Shown here: piece after piece, positions 38,287 to 49,499 of the stretch
Layout: every line of letters begins with the position of its first letter
Numbering within the stretch: the stretch's first letter is position 1
DNA from: Pseudomonas marginalis
GTDB taxonomy: Bacteria > Pseudomonadota > Gammaproteobacteria > Pseudomonadales > Pseudomonadaceae
Direction of reading: 5' to 3'
Assembly: GCF_024169655.1 (NCBI RefSeq)
Contig: NZ_JALJWV010000001.1
Location: forward strand, 873,001 to 937,000
Length of the DNA: 64,000 nt
Program-made: the position numbers and the translations under genes
The notes under the pieces: generated by a model
What the model was told of the DNA's origin: nothing
The model's input: the letters and a program-made list of their open reading frames with translations, nothing else
The model's database searches: none

Positions 38287-38819
38287 TACTCGGCCTTCTT
38301 CTTCGGCTGGATAACCATGTCGATACGTGGGCGTGGTGCGGTGACCTTGGTGCCGTTGGCACGACCGGCGTTGGCGACCTGCTTCACGGTGTCATAGGTG
38401 ATTTTCTCACCTTCCGTGGAGTTGCCGTCGGGGCTCAGTACCTTGGCCTGGTCGAGCAGCACGATGCGGTTTTGCTGGGCGTGATACTGGATGGTTTTAC
38501 CGTAGCCCTTCATTGGTGCGGTATCGGCGGGCGCCTGCTTCTGTTCGAAGTAAGCCAGGTTGCCCACGGAAGTCACGACGTCGATGTCGCCAGCGGGGGT
38601 GCGAGTCAGCGTCACCGTGTTGCCGGTGATCTTCATCGAGCCCTGGGTAATGATCACACCGCCGGTGTAGGTCGCGACGCCTTGCTTGTCGTCGAGCTGT
38701 GCATCGTCGGCCGAAATGTGGATCGGTTGCTGGCTATCGTTCGGCAGAGCCCAGGCGCTCACGCTTCCCAGTGCTGCGCCCAGACCGAGCAAAATAGGGA
38801 GGGTTTTAACGAGCCTCAT
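38286..38819 (-). CDS. lptA: periplasmic LPS-transport protein LptA
   Basis: This 177-residue periplasmic bridge protein has a signal peptide (1-24, ending SAWA) and an OstA-type beta-jellyroll ([31 protein letters not shown]). LptA oligomers connect LptC to LptD for LPS passage. The start lies 14 bases inside lptC and the stop touches lptB, so lptC-lptA-lptB is a coupled unit. The C-terminal KKKAE tail is charged and likely disordered. Confidence 0.95.
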   Translation of the reverse strand: MRLVKTLPILLGLGAALGSVSAWALPNDSQQPIHISADDAQLDDKQGVATYTGGVIITQGSMKITGNTVTLTRTPAGDIDVVTSVGNLAYFEQKQAPADTAPMKGYGKTIQYHAQQNRIVLLDQAKVLSPDGNSTEGEKITYDTVKQVANAGRANGTKVTAPRPRIDMVIQPKKKAE

Positions 38820-39378
38820 ACTGTCCTCTTACGTTCGATAGCAGGTGTATCCTGCTTTCTTTCAAATACGCTTTCATTCCCTTGCCAGTCGATACGCCGC
38901 CAGCGCCGTCGATTCTAACGTCTTGCTCGGTCTGCGCATATTGCTTCTGTGGGAATACGGTCATGCGACTGCTGGTAATGATGGTGTCGCGGTTCTGCGC
39001 GTCAGTCCGTGCGACGCGCACCGAGTCGATCAGTTCCACTTCGGTGCCGTCCGGGTTGACTTCGCCACGCTTGCTGGTGACGTGCCAGGGGAATTCGGTG
39101 CCGCGGTACAGATTCAGGTCGGGGTTGGTCAGCAGGGTGACTTCGGATGCCTTCAAGTGTTCGACTTTGTCCGATGTCATTTCGTACTGCACTTTGCCGT
39201 CAGGTAGGAACTGCACGCTGTAGGCATTGGTGGCGTAATAGTCGATAGCGCCTTGGTCAACCTGCGCAACAGGCTGGTCGAGAAAGCGCTCCGGGCTGAT
39301 ATTCCAGTAGCCTACCGCCAGGAACAGCGCGGCGATGACCCCGAATAGCAGGAAGTTGCGAATCTTTTTGCTCAGCAT
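38806..39378 (-). CDS. lptC: LPS export protein LptC
   Basis: This 190-residue bitopic inner-membrane protein has one N-terminal helix (about 9-24, FLLFGVIAALFLAVGYW) and a periplasmic jellyroll that accepts LPS from LptBFG and hands it to LptA. The family pattern DYYATNAYSVQFLPDGKVQY is present. It starts 8 bases after kdsC and overlaps lptA. Confidence 0.94.
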   Translation of the reverse strand: MLSKKIRNFLLFGVIAALFLAVGYWNISPERFLDQPVAQVDQGAIDYYATNAYSVQFLPDGKVQYEMTSDKVEHLKASEVTLLTNPDLNLYRGTEFPWHVTSKRGEVNPDGTEVELIDSVRVARTDAQNRDTIITSSRMTVFPQKQYAQTEQDVRIDGAGGVSTGKGMKAYLKESRIHLLSNVRGQYEAR

Positions 39379-39386
39379 AAAACGCT

Positions 39387-39911
39387 CTATAGGTAGGCGG
39401 CGTGGGCCGCTTCAAGGCTGCCCTGGGCACGCAGGATCAGCTCGCAGAACTCGCGTGCGGCGCCTTCGCCACCACGGGCGGTGGTGATGCCGTGGGCATG
39501 CTCGCGAACAAATGCCGCCGCATTGGCGACAGCCATGCCCAAGCCCACCCGGCGGATCACCGGCAGGTCGGGCAGATCGTCGCCCAGATAGGCAACCTGC
39601 TCATAGCTTAGGTTGAGTTGGCCAAGCAGCTCGTCCAGGACGACTAGTTTATCCTCCCGGCCCTGATACAGGTGAGGAATCCCCAGGTTTTGTGCGCGGC
39701 GTTCCACAACGGGGGTTTTTCGACCGCTGATAATCGCGGTTTGCACGCCCGCCGCCATGAGCATCTTGATGCCCTGGCCGTCGAGGGTGTTGAATGTCTT
39801 GAATTCGCTGCCGTCTTCGAGGAAGTACAGGCGGCCATCAGTCAGCACACCGTCAACGTCGAAAATCGCCAACTTGATGTGTTTGCCGCGTTGCAACAGG
39901 TCGCTGGTCAT
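39387..39911 (-). CDS. kdsC: 3-deoxy-D-manno-octulosonate 8-phosphate phosphatase
   Basis: This 174-residue HAD-superfamily phosphatase removes phosphate from Kdo-8-phosphate in the pathway to LPS inner core. The nucleophile motif is LAIFDVDGVLTDG (about 14-26) and motif III lies around VAYLGDDLPDLPV (about 108-120). It is the capless tetrameric C0 type, as its length shows. It is adjacent to kdsD with no gap, so the two are coupled. Confidence 0.95.
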   Translation of the reverse strand: MTSDLLQRGKHIKLAIFDVDGVLTDGRLYFLEDGSEFKTFNTLDGQGIKMLMAAGVQTAIISGRKTPVVERRAQNLGIPHLYQGREDKLVVLDELLGQLNLSYEQVAYLGDDLPDLPVIRRVGLGMAVANAAAFVREHAHGITTARGGEGAAREFCELILRAQGSLEAAHAAYL

Positions 39912-40886
39912 TTACATCACTCCCGCACGCAGCAAGTCGTGCATGTTCAGGGCGCCAATCGGGCGGTCGTCGCCATCGACCACCACCAGCGCGCCGATCT
40001 TATGGTCTTCCATGATCTTCAGGGCTTCGGCCGCGAGCATTTCCGCGCGTGCAGTCTTGCCGTGGGGGGTCATCACGGCATCGATGGTGGCGGTGTGGAT
40101 ATCGATAGTGCGGTCCAGGGTGCGGCGCAGGTCTCCGTCGGTGAAGACGCCGGCCAGGCGTCCGTCGGCTTCCAGGATCACGGTCATGCCCAGGCCCTTG
40201 CGGGTCATCTCCATGAGCGCGTCCTTCAGCAGTGTGCCGCGCTGTACCTGGGGCAGCTCATCGCCGGAATGCATGACGTTTTCCACTTTCAACAGCAGGC
40301 GTCGGCCCAGTGCGCCGCCCGGATGGGAAAATGCGAAGTCTTCCGCCGTAAACCCGCGTGCTTCCAGCAGCGCCACGGCCAAGGCATCGCCCATGACCAG
40401 CGCGGCGGTGGTGGAGGAGGTCGGTGCCAGGTTCAGCGGGCAGGCCTCAGCGGTCACGTGAACATTCAGGTTTACTTCGGCGGCCTTGGCCAGCGTCGAC
40501 TCCGGGTTGCCGGTGATGCTGATCATCTGGATGCCCAGGCGTTTGATCAGCGGCAGCAGGGTCACGATTTCGTTGGTGGTGCCGGAGTTGGACAGTGCAA
40601 GGATGATGTCATCCTTGGTGATCATGCCCATGTCGCCATGGCTGGCTTCGGCCGGGTGGACGAAAAACGCTGTGGTCCCGGTGCTTGCCAGGGTAGCGGC
40701 GATCTTGCTGCCGACATGACCGGACTTGCCCATGCCGACCACGACAACGCGGCCTTTGCTGGCCAGAATCATCTCGCAGGCACGCACGAAATCTGCGTCG
40801 ATATGGGCCAACAAGCCTTCTACGGCTTCAAGCTCGAGGCGGATGGTGCGTTGTGCGGATTGGATAAGGTCGCTGGATTGGCTCAT
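39912..40886 (-). CDS. kdsD: arabinose-5-phosphate isomerase
   Basis: This 324-residue enzyme makes D-arabinose 5-phosphate, the first precursor of Kdo. An SIS domain (about 35-185; GRVVVVGMGKSGHVGSKIAA, LSNSGTTNEI) is followed by two CBS domains (about 205-320; VMTPHGKTAR, IGALVVVDGDDRPIGALNMH). ATG 40886 is chosen, since a longer frame upstream lacks family similarity. It is the first gene of the long minus-strand run kdsD-kdsC-lptCAB-rpoN and is divergent from the mla operon. Confidence 0.95.
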   Translation of the reverse strand: MSQSSDLIQSAQRTIRLELEAVEGLLAHIDADFVRACEMILASKGRVVVVGMGKSGHVGSKIAATLASTGTTAFFVHPAEASHGDMGMITKDDIILALSNSGTTNEIVTLLPLIKRLGIQMISITGNPESTLAKAAEVNLNVHVTAEACPLNLAPTSSTTAALVMGDALAVALLEARGFTAEDFAFSHPGGALGRRLLLKVENVMHSGDELPQVQRGTLLKDALMEMTRKGLGMTVILEADGRLAGVFTDGDLRRTLDRTIDIHTATIDAVMTPHGKTARAEMLAAEALKIMEDHKIGALVVVDGDDRPIGALNMHDLLRAGVM

Positions 40887-41199
40887 GTCTGAAATCGTAT
40901 AGCCTGACGAAAAGTCGACGATTATAACGGTAATGATCAATTCGCTCACGCAAGTTCGTCAGTCTTTAGTCGTCAGGCGCTTCAGACTCCTTCCTCGGTA
41001 ACATAGCCGGCAACGGTTTTTCCCTGTCCCCAATCTGAACAAGCGCTGTTCCGGCCTTGGGGGCGCTGCACCAGCAGTGATATAGTTCGCCGCCAGTTCG
41101 GTCCACCCAGCCCATGTGGCTAACTATATTGCGCGACCGTTGCAAACGTTTGTCGCAAACGTGGTGTCTGAGTGAAAGGCTGCATTCCAAGGAGTTTAG
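40887..41199. promoter_or_regulatory. 313-bp divergent promoter region, kdsD / mlaF
   Basis: No gene is supported. The region must hold the promoters of both the kdsD and mla operons. A direct repeat GCAAACGT occurs at 41142-41149 and 41155-41162, spaced 13 bases apart and overlapping a palindromic AACGTT. It may be a regulator site or lie near the mla promoter. Confidence 0.5.
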
Positions 41200-42009
41200 A
41201 TGAGTGCCGATAACGCCTACGCGGTCGAGCTGAAGGGCCTTACCTTCAAGCGCGGGACGCGCAGCATCTTCAATAACGTCGATATTCGCATTCCCCGTGG
41301 CAAGGTCACGGGCATCATGGGACCTTCCGGTTGCGGCAAGACCACCCTGTTGCGCCTGATGGGCATGCAATTGCGGCCCAACGCCGGCGAAGTATGGGTC
41401 AACGGCCAGAACCTGCCGACGCTGTCGCGCAGCGATCTGTTCGATGCGCGCAAGCACATGGGGGTCCTGTTCCAAAGCGGTGCGCTGTTCACCGACCTCG
41501 ATGTGTTCGAAAACGTAGCGTTTCCGCTGCGGGTGCATACCCAGCTGTCCGATGAAATGATTCGTGACATCGTGCTGCTGAAACTGCAGGCCGTGGGCCT
41601 TCGCGGTGCCATCGACCTGATGCCGGACGAACTGTCTGGCGGTATGAAACGTCGTGTCGCCCTGGCGCGTGCCATTGCCCTCGATCCGCAGATTCTCATG
41701 TATGACGAGCCCTTCGTGGGACAGGACCCGATCGCCATGGGCGTGCTGGTGCGCCTGATCCGCCTGCTCAACGATGCGCTGGGGATCACCAGTATCGTGG
41801 TCTCCCACGACCTGGCCGAAACTGCGAGCATTGCCGACTACCTCTATGTGGTCGGTGATGGCCAGGTGCTGGGGCAGGGAACACCGGAAGAACTGATGAA
41901 CGCTGACAACCCGCGCATTCGCCAATTCATGACCGGCGATCCCGATGGCCCGGTGCCTTTTCATTTTCCGGCAGCGGACTACCGCTCAGATCTTCTGGGG
42001 AAGCGCTGA
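41200..42009 (+). CDS. mlaF: phospholipid ABC transporter ATPase MlaF
   Basis: This 269-residue ATPase of the MlaFEDB complex, which moves phospholipids between the inner membrane and MlaC, keeps the outer leaflet of the outer membrane free of phospholipid. Walker A is [17 protein letters not shown] (about 36-52), the signature [17 protein letters not shown] and Walker [16 protein letters not shown] follows an AAGGAG at 41189-41194. mlaE starts at its last base. Confidence 0.96.
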   Translation: MSADNAYAVELKGLTFKRGTRSIFNNVDIRIPRGKVTGIMGPSGCGKTTLLRLMGMQLRPNAGEVWVNGQNLPTLSRSDLFDARKHMGVLFQSGALFTDLDVFENVAFPLRVHTQLSDEMIRDIVLLKLQAVGLRGAIDLMPDELSGGMKRRVALARAIALDPQILMYDEPFVGQDPIAMGVLVRLIRLLNDALGITSIVVSHDLAETASIADYLYVVGDGQVLGQGTPEELMNADNPRIRQFMTGDPDGPVPFHFPAADYRSDLLGKR

Positions 42010-42806
42010 TGCGCAAGACATCTCTTATCGAGAAGGTGCGCCTTTTCGGTCGTTCCGGCATCGACATCATCGAAGTGCTCGGCCGCTCGACGATTTTCCT
42101 GTTCCACGCCTTGCTCGGCCGTGGTGGCATTGGCGGCAGCTTCGGCCTGCTGATCAAGCAACTGCACTCCGTTGGTGTGATGTCCCTGGTGATCATCGTG
42201 GTCTCCGGGCTCTTCATCGGCATGGTGCTGGCGTTGCAAGGCTTCAATATCCTGTCCAGCTACGGCTCGGAGCAGGCGGTGGGGCAGATGGTCGCCCTGA
42301 CGCTGTTGCGTGAACTCGGCCCGGTCGTCACGGCCCTGTTGTTCGCCGGGCGTGCCGGTTCCGCGCTGACCGCCGAAATCGGCAACATGAAGTCCACCGA
42401 GCAGTTGTCCAGCCTCGAGATGATCGGCGTGGACCCGCTCAAGTACATTGTTGCCCCGCGCCTGTGGGCCGGCTTCATTTCCCTGCCGCTGCTGGCGATG
42501 ATCTTCAGCGTGGTGGGTATCTGGGGCGGTTCGTGGGTGGCGGTGGACTGGCTGGGGGTCTATGAAGGCTCCTACTGGTCCAACATGCAAAACAGCGTGA
42601 ACTTCAGCGGCGATGTGTTCAATGGCATCATTAAGAGCATTGTCTTCGCCTTTGTCGTGACCTGGATCGCCGTATTCCAAGGCTATGACTGTGAGCCCAC
42701 TTCAGAAGGGATCAGTCGCGCCACCACCAAGACCGTTGTGTACGCCTCGCTGGCGGTACTGGGCCTTGACTTTATTTTGACCGCCTTGATGTTTGGAGAT
42801 TTCTGA
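42009..42806 (+). CDS. mlaE: phospholipid ABC transporter permease MlaE
   Basis: This 265-residue inner-membrane permease of the MlaE/YrbE family has about six hydrophobic stretches. Typical motifs are [16 protein letters not shown] (about 58-73), [20 protein letters not shown] (about 98-117) and [20 protein letters not shown] (about 122-141). It shares single-base junctions with mlaF and mlaD, so the operon is translationally coupled. Confidence 0.96.
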   Translation: MRKTSLIEKVRLFGRSGIDIIEVLGRSTIFLFHALLGRGGIGGSFGLLIKQLHSVGVMSLVIIVVSGLFIGMVLALQGFNILSSYGSEQAVGQMVALTLLRELGPVVTALLFAGRAGSALTAEIGNMKSTEQLSSLEMIGVDPLKYIVAPRLWAGFISLPLLAMIFSVVGIWGGSWVAVDWLGVYEGSYWSNMQNSVNFSGDVFNGIIKSIVFAFVVTWIAVFQGYDCEPTSEGISRATTKTVVYASLAVLGLDFILTALMFGDF

Positions 42807-43273
42807 TGCAAAACCGCACTGTGGAAATCGGTGTCGGCCTTTTCTTGCTGGCTGGCATCCTGGCTTTACTGTTGCTGGCCCTGCGAGTCAGTGGCCTTTC
42901 GGCCAGCCCCACCGCCGATACTTATAAACTTTACGCGTACTTCGACAATATCGCCGGTTTGACTGTCAGAGCTAAAGTGACCATGGCCGGTGTGACCATT
43001 GGCAAGGTCTCGGCAATCGATCTGGATCGCGACAGCTTCACCGGGCGAGTGACGATGCAGTTGGACAAAAAGGTAGATAACCTACCAACCGACTCCACCG
43101 CGTCTATCCTCACCGCGGGCTTGCTGGGCGAGAAGTACATCGGGATCAGCGTGGGTGGCGAAACAGCTCTGCTCAAGGATGGTTCCACCATCCACGACAC
43201 ACAGTCGTCGCTGGTGCTTGAGGACCTGATCGGTAAATTTCTGCTCAATACGGTCAATAAAGACGCCAAATGA
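42806..43273 (+). CDS. mlaD: phospholipid ABC transporter substrate-binding MCE protein MlaD
   Basis: This 155-residue MCE-domain protein is anchored by one N-terminal helix (about 7-27) with the MCE barrel facing the periplasm (DNIAGLTVRAKVTMAGVTIG, about 48-67). MlaD forms a hexameric ring with a hydrophobic pore on the transporter. The length is normal for gammaproteobacterial MlaD. Confidence 0.95.
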   Translation: MQNRTVEIGVGLFLLAGILALLLLALRVSGLSASPTADTYKLYAYFDNIAGLTVRAKVTMAGVTIGKVSAIDLDRDSFTGRVTMQLDKKVDNLPTDSTASILTAGLLGEKYIGISVGGETALLKDGSTIHDTQSSLVLEDLIGKFLLNTVNKDAK

Positions 43274-43284
43274 GGACTCTGTTC

Positions 43285-43932
43285 ATGATCTCTACCTTGC
43301 GACGTGGTCTGCTGGTACTGCTTGCAGCACTGCCGTTGATGGCCAACGCGGCGGGTTCTGCGCACGAACTGGTGCAGGACACGACCAGCAAAATGTTGGC
43401 TGACCTGACCGCCAATAAAGAACAGTACAAGCAAGACCCGACTAAGTTTTACGACTCGCTTAATACCATTGTCGGCCCGGTCGTGGACGCCGAAGGCATT
43501 TCGCGCAGCATCATGACGGTCAAGTATTCGCGCAAGGCCACGCCCGCGCAGATGCAGACATTCCAGGAGAACTTCAAAAAGGGCCTGTTCCAGTTCTACG
43601 GTAACGCCCTGCTCGAATACAACAACCAGGGGATCACTGTCGACGCCGCCAAGGATGAGTCGGGCGATCGCACCAGCGTCGGCATGGTCGTCAAGGGCAC
43701 CAATGGCGCGGTCTATCCTGTGCAGTACACGCTGGAGAAGATCAGCGGCGAGTGGAAACTGCGTAACGTGATCATCAACGGCATCAACATTGGCAAGCTG
43801 TTCCGTGATCAGTTCGCTGACGCCATGCAGCGCAATGGCAACGACCTGGACAAGACCATCAATGGTTGGGCCGGTGAAGTGGCCAAGGCCAAGGAAGAAA
43901 CCGATAAAGCCGCTGGGAAGCCCGCGCAATGA
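43285..43932 (+). CDS. mlaC: periplasmic phospholipid-binding protein MlaC
   Basis: This 215-residue shuttle protein has a signal peptide (about 1-22, ending MANA) and an MlaC/Tol-Ttg2 fold (YDSLNTIVGPVVDAEGISRS, FKKGLFQFYGNALLEYNNQG, LRNVIINGINIGKLFRDQFA). It carries phospholipids between MlaA-OmpC at the outer membrane and MlaFEDB. ATG 43285 is preferred because GAGGA at 43272-43276 sits 8 bases before it. An ATG at 43270, overlapping the mlaD stop, would add five residues. Confidence 0.94.
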   Translation: MISTLRRGLLVLLAALPLMANAAGSAHELVQDTTSKMLADLTANKEQYKQDPTKFYDSLNTIVGPVVDAEGISRSIMTVKYSRKATPAQMQTFQENFKKGLFQFYGNALLEYNNQGITVDAAKDESGDRTSVGMVVKGTNGAVYPVQYTLEKISGEWKLRNVIINGINIGKLFRDQFADAMQRNGNDLDKTINGWAGEVAKAKEETDKAAGKPAQ

Positions 43933-44234
43933 CCGAGGCGGCTGTTCGTATCGGCGACGCTGGCGAGTTGTTCCTCAGCGGTGTGCTGGATTACCGCTCC
44001 GGGCCGGACTTGCGCAAGCAGGGGCAGGCGCTGATCAAGGCGAGCACCGCGCCGTCGCTGGTGCTCGATTGCTCGGCGGTGAGCAAGTCCAGCAGCGTCG
44101 GTTTGTCGTTACTGCTGTGCTTCATACGTGATGCCGAGGCAGCCAAAAAACCGGTCAGCATAAGTGCGCTGCCCGATGACATGCGTGAAATTGCCGAGGT
44201 TTACGGTCTGACCGAGCTGTTGGCGCATCCTTAA
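43929..44234 (+). CDS. mlaB: STAS-domain protein MlaB of the Mla transporter
   Basis: This 101-residue STAS-domain protein binds MlaF and stabilises the MlaFEDB complex. The characteristic stretch is SLVLDCSAVSKSSSVGLSLL (about 44-63). Its ATG overlaps the last bases of mlaC (ATGA junction). It ends the operon, followed by a G/C-rich hairpin with T-run. Confidence 0.92.
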   Translation: MTEAAVRIGDAGELFLSGVLDYRSGPDLRKQGQALIKASTAPSLVLDCSAVSKSSSVGLSLLLCFIRDAEAAKKPVSISALPDDMREIAEVYGLTELLAHP

Positions 44235-44250
44235 TACACATTTTCAAGGA

Positions 44251-44303
44251 AGCCCCCCGTCAGAGTCCTGCTATGCGGGGTTCGCAGGCGCGGGGCTTTT
44301 TTG
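44251..44303 (+). terminator. terminator after mlaB
   Basis: AGCCCC at 44251-44256 pairs with GGGGCT at 44292-44297 across a loop that contains a smaller hairpin, followed by six T. It separates mlaFEDCB from ibaG-murA. Confidence 0.75.
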
Positions 44304-44348
44304 TATGATGTGCGACCCGTGCGCACTGGGCGCCGATAGAGGTTGAGC

Positions 44349-45877
<1,529 letters not shown>

Positions 45878-46033
45878 TCCCTGCTGCACGGGCGCAGGGA
45901 AGCGCCCGCTCGGGGTATGCAATTGCGTATCCCGGCTGAATGTGTTTCAAATCGAGGCTGTAATGGCCTCGATCTGTGTCTGGCGCCGTTTGCGACCAGA
46001 CCGCAATAGCCTGATGAAGGACTGACGTTTCCC

Positions 46034-46669
46034 ATGTTGACCATCGCACTGTCCAAGGGCCGCATCCTTGACGACACTTTGCCGCTTCTGGCTGAAGCGG
46101 GCATCGTGCCGACCGAGAATCCGGACAAGAGCCGCAAGTTGATCATCCCTACGACCCAGGACGACGTTCGCCTGCTGATCGTGCGGGCTACCGATGTGCC
46201 GACCTACGTTGAACACGGTGCCGCCGACCTGGGTGTCGCCGGTAAAGACGTATTGATGGAATACGGTGGCCAGGGCCTGTACGAGCCACTGGACCTGCGT
46301 ATTGCCCTGTGCAAGCTGATGACCGCTGGCCGGGTCGGTGACGTCGAGCCCAAGGGGCGCCTGCGGGTGGCCACCAAGTTCGTCAATGTCGCCAAGCGTT
46401 ACTACGCCGAGCAAGGCCGCCAGGTCGATATCATCAAGCTGTACGGCTCGATGGAGCTGGCACCGCTGATCGGCCTGGCCGACAAGATCATCGACGTGGT
46501 CGACACCGGCAACACCCTGCGCGCCAACGGCCTGGAGCCCCAGGATTTCATTGCTGACATCAGCTCTCGCCTGATCGTCAACAAGGCATCGATGAAGATG
46601 CAACACGCGCGTATCCAGGCGTTGATCGATACCCTGCGCAACGCAGTGGAGTCGCGACACCGCGGTTGA
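46034..46669 (+). CDS. hisG: ATP phosphoribosyltransferase, short form
   Basis: This 211-residue enzyme of the first step of histidine synthesis transfers ribose-phosphate to ATP. It is the short HisG(S) form, lacking the C-terminal regulatory domain, and so needs the HisZ subunit for activity and feedback control. No hisZ is in the window. Motifs: [20 protein letters not shown] at the N-terminus and the PRPP loop [13 protein letters not shown] near residue 155. A 378-base gap with a giant inverted repeat separates it from hisD. Confidence 0.95.
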   Translation: MLTIALSKGRILDDTLPLLAEAGIVPTENPDKSRKLIIPTTQDDVRLLIVRATDVPTYVEHGAADLGVAGKDVLMEYGGQGLYEPLDLRIALCKLMTAGRVGDVEPKGRLRVATKFVNVAKRYYAEQGRQVDIIKLYGSMELAPLIGLADKIIDVVDTGNTLRANGLEPQDFIADISSRLIVNKASMKMQHARIQALIDTLRNAVESRHRG

Positions 46670-47047
46670 CCAACCCGCGTAGCCAAACGGCTGCGCCCGT
46701 CTATCCGCCTCATAGCCAGAATTCTCAGGTGCCCAAGCGGAAACGACTGCGGGGAAGGTGCGCTGACGTTCAATAACGAATCGCGCCTTACCCCAAAAGG
46801 CAAGTTATGTTAGTAGAAGATTCTTTTTCAATACCTAGCGACGCGTAGCCGCCTGCCTTTTGAGGCAAGGCCCTACGGGTTGGTACTGTGGCCGCGCCAT
46901 GCTGCGTTGCGGGACTTGGTAAGGAAACAACCCTTACCGGCGTCCCGCGCCTTGCCTGGCACGACCGCAGCACCAACGCGATTCGTTATTGAATGTCAGC
47001 GCACCTTCGGGCGCCTGAGTTTTTGCCAATCCTATGAGGCCCTCGCT
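46670..47047. other. 378-bp gap between hisG and hisD
   Basis: No protein gene is supported here. The open frame running into hisD from 46880 has no family similarity before [10 protein letters not shown]. The gap is filled almost entirely by the inverted-repeat element described separately. It is far longer than other intra-operon gaps in the window. Confidence 0.7.
46724..47024. repeat. giant branched inverted repeat (possible MITE or structured RNA) between hisG and hisD
   Basis: The two arms mirror each other. CTCAGGTGCCC (46724-46734) matches GGGCGCCTGAG (47009-47019). 46754-46785 matches 46977-47008 at 31 of 32 positions. 46880-46899 matches 46957-46976 at 16 of 20, with only transitions. 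GCGGGAC (46909-46915) and GGTAAGG (46918-46924) match 46942-46948 and 46932-46938 around loop AAACAAC. The left arm has extra segments of 19 and 94 bases. The larger one contains its own hairpin at 46844-46877 (CGTAG/CTACG, TGCCT/AGGCA). TTTTT follows the right end. I do not recognise the family. Confidence 0.85.
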
Positions 47048-48373
47048 ATGACCACGTCCACTGCAATTGCCCGACTCAACGCTGCCGACCCGGATTTCGC
47101 CCATCATCTGGATCATCTGCTGAGTTGGGAAAGTGTGTCCGACGACTCGGTCAACCAGCGGGTGCTCGACATCATCAAGGCCGTGCGCGAGCGCGGTGAC
47201 GCCGCGTTGGTGGACTTCACCCGCCAGTTCGACGGTTTGGACGTCAAGTCCATGTCGGACCTGATCCTGCCCCGTGAGCGCCTGGAGCTGGCCCTGACGC
47301 GGATTACCGTGCCGCAGCGCGAAGCCCTGGAACTCGCGGCGGCGCGGGTGCGCAGTTACCACGAGAAGCAGAAACAGGATTCTTGGAGCTACACCGAGGC
47401 CGACGGCACCGTGCTGGGCCAGAAGGTCACGCCGCTGGATCGCGCCGGGCTGTACGTGCCGGGCGGTAAAGCCTCGTACCCGTCTTCGGTATTGATGAAC
47501 GCGATTCCGGCCAAGGTGGCCGGCGTGACCGAAGTGGTCATGGTGGTGCCGACGCCGCGCGGTGAAATCAACGAACTGGTCCTCGCGGCCGCCTGCATCG
47601 CCGGTGTCGACCGGGTGTTCACCATCGGCGGCGCCCAGGCTGTCGCGGCGTTGGCCTACGGCACCGAAAGCGTGCCGAAGGTCGACAAAGTGGTCGGTCC
47701 CGGCAACATCTATGTCGCCACCGCCAAGCGCCACGTGTTTGGTCAGGTCGGTATCGACATGATCGCCGGCCCTTCGGAAATCCTCGTGGTGTGTGACGGC
47801 CTGACCGACCCGGACTGGATCGCCATGGACCTGTTTTCCCAAGCCGAACATGACGAAGACGCCCAGGCGATTCTGGTCAGTCCAGACGTCGAGTTCCTCG
47901 ACAAAGTCGCCGCCAGCATCAACAAGCTGCTGCCGAGCATGGACCGCGCCGAGATCATCGAGAAGTCGATCAATGGCCGTGGTGCGCTGATCCTGGTGCG
48001 CGACATGGAGCAGGCCATCGAAGTGGCCAACCGCATCGCACCGGAGCACTTGGAATTGTCCGTGGCCGACCCGCAAGCCTGGCTGCCGTCGATTCGTCAC
48101 GCCGGCGCGATCTTCATGGGCCGCCACACCAGCGAAGCCCTGGGCGACTACTGCGCAGGCCCCAACCACGTGTTGCCGACCTCTGGCACCGCGCGTTTCT
48201 CGTCGCCACTGGGGGTGTATGACTTCCAGAAGCGTTCGTCGATCATCTTCTGCTCGCCACAAGGCGCTTCTGAGCTGGGCAAGACCGCCTCGGTACTGGC
48301 CCGTGGCGAATCCTTGAGCGCCCACGCACGTAGCGCCGAATACCGCATCCTTGAAGACAATAAGGGGAACTGA
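47048..48373 (+). CDS. hisD: histidinol dehydrogenase
   Basis: This 441-residue zinc-dependent NAD oxidoreductase performs the last two steps of histidine synthesis. Recognisable parts are [20 protein letters not shown] (about 128-147), [20 protein letters not shown] and the metal-site stretch [15 protein letters not shown] (about 232-246), then [20 protein letters not shown] near 335. Start ATG 47048 fits the family N-terminus. hisC follows 3 bases after the stop. Confidence 0.97.
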   Translation: MTTSTAIARLNAADPDFAHHLDHLLSWESVSDDSVNQRVLDIIKAVRERGDAALVDFTRQFDGLDVKSMSDLILPRERLELALTRITVPQREALELAAARVRSYHEKQKQDSWSYTEADGTVLGQKVTPLDRAGLYVPGGKASYPSSVLMNAIPAKVAGVTEVVMVVPTPRGEINELVLAAACIAGVDRVFTIGGAQAVAALAYGTESVPKVDKVVGPGNIYVATAKRHVFGQVGIDMIAGPSEILVVCDGLTDPDWIAMDLFSQAEHDEDAQAILVSPDVEFLDKVAASINKLLPSMDRAEIIEKSINGRGALILVRDMEQAIEVANRIAPEHLELSVADPQAWLPSIRHAGAIFMGRHTSEALGDYCAGPNHVLPTSGTARFSSPLGVYDFQKRSSIIFCSPQGASELGKTASVLARGESLSAHARSAEYRILEDNKGN

Positions 48374-48376
48374 GAT

Positions 48377-49429
48377 ATGAGCAAATTCTGGAGCCCCTTC
48401 GTCAAGGACCTCGTGCCTTACGTACCCGGTGAGCAGCCCAAGCTGAGCAAACTGGTCAAGCTCAACACCAATGAAAACCCCTACGGTCCGTCGCCCAAGG
48501 CGCTGGCGGCCATGCAGGTCGAGTTGAGCGACAACCTACGCCTGTACCCGGACCCCAACAGCGACCTGCTCAAGCAGGCCGTGGCCCGCTTTTACGGGAT
48601 CGACGCCGGCAACGTGTTCCTCGGCAACGGTTCCGATGAAGTCCTGGCACACATCTTCCACGCGCTGTTCCAGCACGACCTGCCGCTGTTGTTCCCGGAT
48701 ATCAGCTACAGCTTCTATCCGGTGTACTGCGGCCTCTACGGCATCAAGTCCGACCCGGTGCCGCTGGATGAGCAGTTCCAGATCCGCGCGGCGGACTACG
48801 CCAGCCCGAACGGCGGGATCATCTTCCCCAACCCGAACGCGCCGACCGGCTGCGTGCTGGCGCTGGATGCGGTGGAGCAGATCCTCAAGGCCAGCCCGGA
48901 TTCGGTGGTGGTGGTGGATGAAGCCTACGTCGACTTCGGCGGTGAAACTGCCATCGGTCTGGTGGATCGCTACCCGAACCTGTTGGTCACCCAGACCTTG
49001 TCCAAATCGCGCTCACTGGCCGGTTTGCGCGTGGGCCTGGCCGTGGGCCACCCGGACCTGATCGAGGCGCTGGAGCGGGTCAAGAATAGCTTCAACTCCT
49101 ATCCGCTCGATCGCCTGGCGATTGTTGGCGCGGCGGCGGCGTTCGATGACCGTGCGTACTTCGAGAAGACGTGCCGGTGGGTGATCGACAGCCGCGAAAA
49201 GGTTGTCGCGCAGTTGGAGGAGAAAGGTTTTGACGTGCTGCCGTCGGCGGCCAACTTCATCTTTGCTCGTCACCCACGGCACGACGCCGCCGGCCTGGCG
49301 GCCAAGTTGCGTGAGCAAGGGGTGATTGTGCGGCACTTCAAGCAGGCGCGGATTGACCAGTTCCTGCGGATCAGCATCGGTACGCCGGAGCAGAACCAGG
49401 CGCTGATCGATGGCCTAGGCGAGCTCTAA
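48377..49429 (+). CDS. hisC: histidinol-phosphate aminotransferase
   Basis: This 350-residue PLP-dependent fold-type I aminotransferase converts imidazole-acetol phosphate to histidinol phosphate. The PLP lysine is in [17 protein letters not shown] (about 210-220). Other marks are [14 protein letters not shown] near residue 33, [11 protein letters not shown] near 85 and [10 protein letters not shown] near 178. It lies directly after hisD. A palindromic fused REP lies just downstream at the convergent junction with uraA. Confidence 0.96.
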   Translation: MSKFWSPFVKDLVPYVPGEQPKLSKLVKLNTNENPYGPSPKALAAMQVELSDNLRLYPDPNSDLLKQAVARFYGIDAGNVFLGNGSDEVLAHIFHALFQHDLPLLFPDISYSFYPVYCGLYGIKSDPVPLDEQFQIRAADYASPNGGIIFPNPNAPTGCVLALDAVEQILKASPDSVVVVDEAYVDFGGETAIGLVDRYPNLLVTQTLSKSRSLAGLRVGLAVGHPDLIEALERVKNSFNSYPLDRLAIVGAAAAFDDRAYFEKTCRWVIDSREKVVAQLEEKGFDVLPSAANFIFARHPRHDAAGLAAKLREQGVIVRHFKQARIDQFLRISIGTPEQNQALIDGLGEL

Positions 49430-49449
49430 GTCACACTGAAGATCTAAAC

Positions 49450-49481
49450 ATGTGGGAGGGGGCTCAAGCCCCCTCCCACAT
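49450..49481. repeat. collapsed REPIN acting as bidirectional terminator between hisC and uraA
   Basis: ATGTGGGAGGGGGCT and AGCCCCCTCCCACAT form a 15-bp perfect stem with a 2-base CA centre. The outer parts are those of the REP pairs elsewhere in this window, but the GCCCCCGATAGC parts and the spacer are gone, as if deleted. It can act as a terminator hairpin for both convergent genes. Confidence 0.8.
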
Positions 49482-49499
49482 TCAGTTTTGCAGTGCTGG

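Noticed and set aside
46880..47047. 56-codon N-terminal extension of hisD through the inverted repeat
   Set aside because: The extension has no family similarity, and histidinol dehydrogenases start near [10 protein letters not shown]. The open frame is a by-product of the GC-rich repeat.
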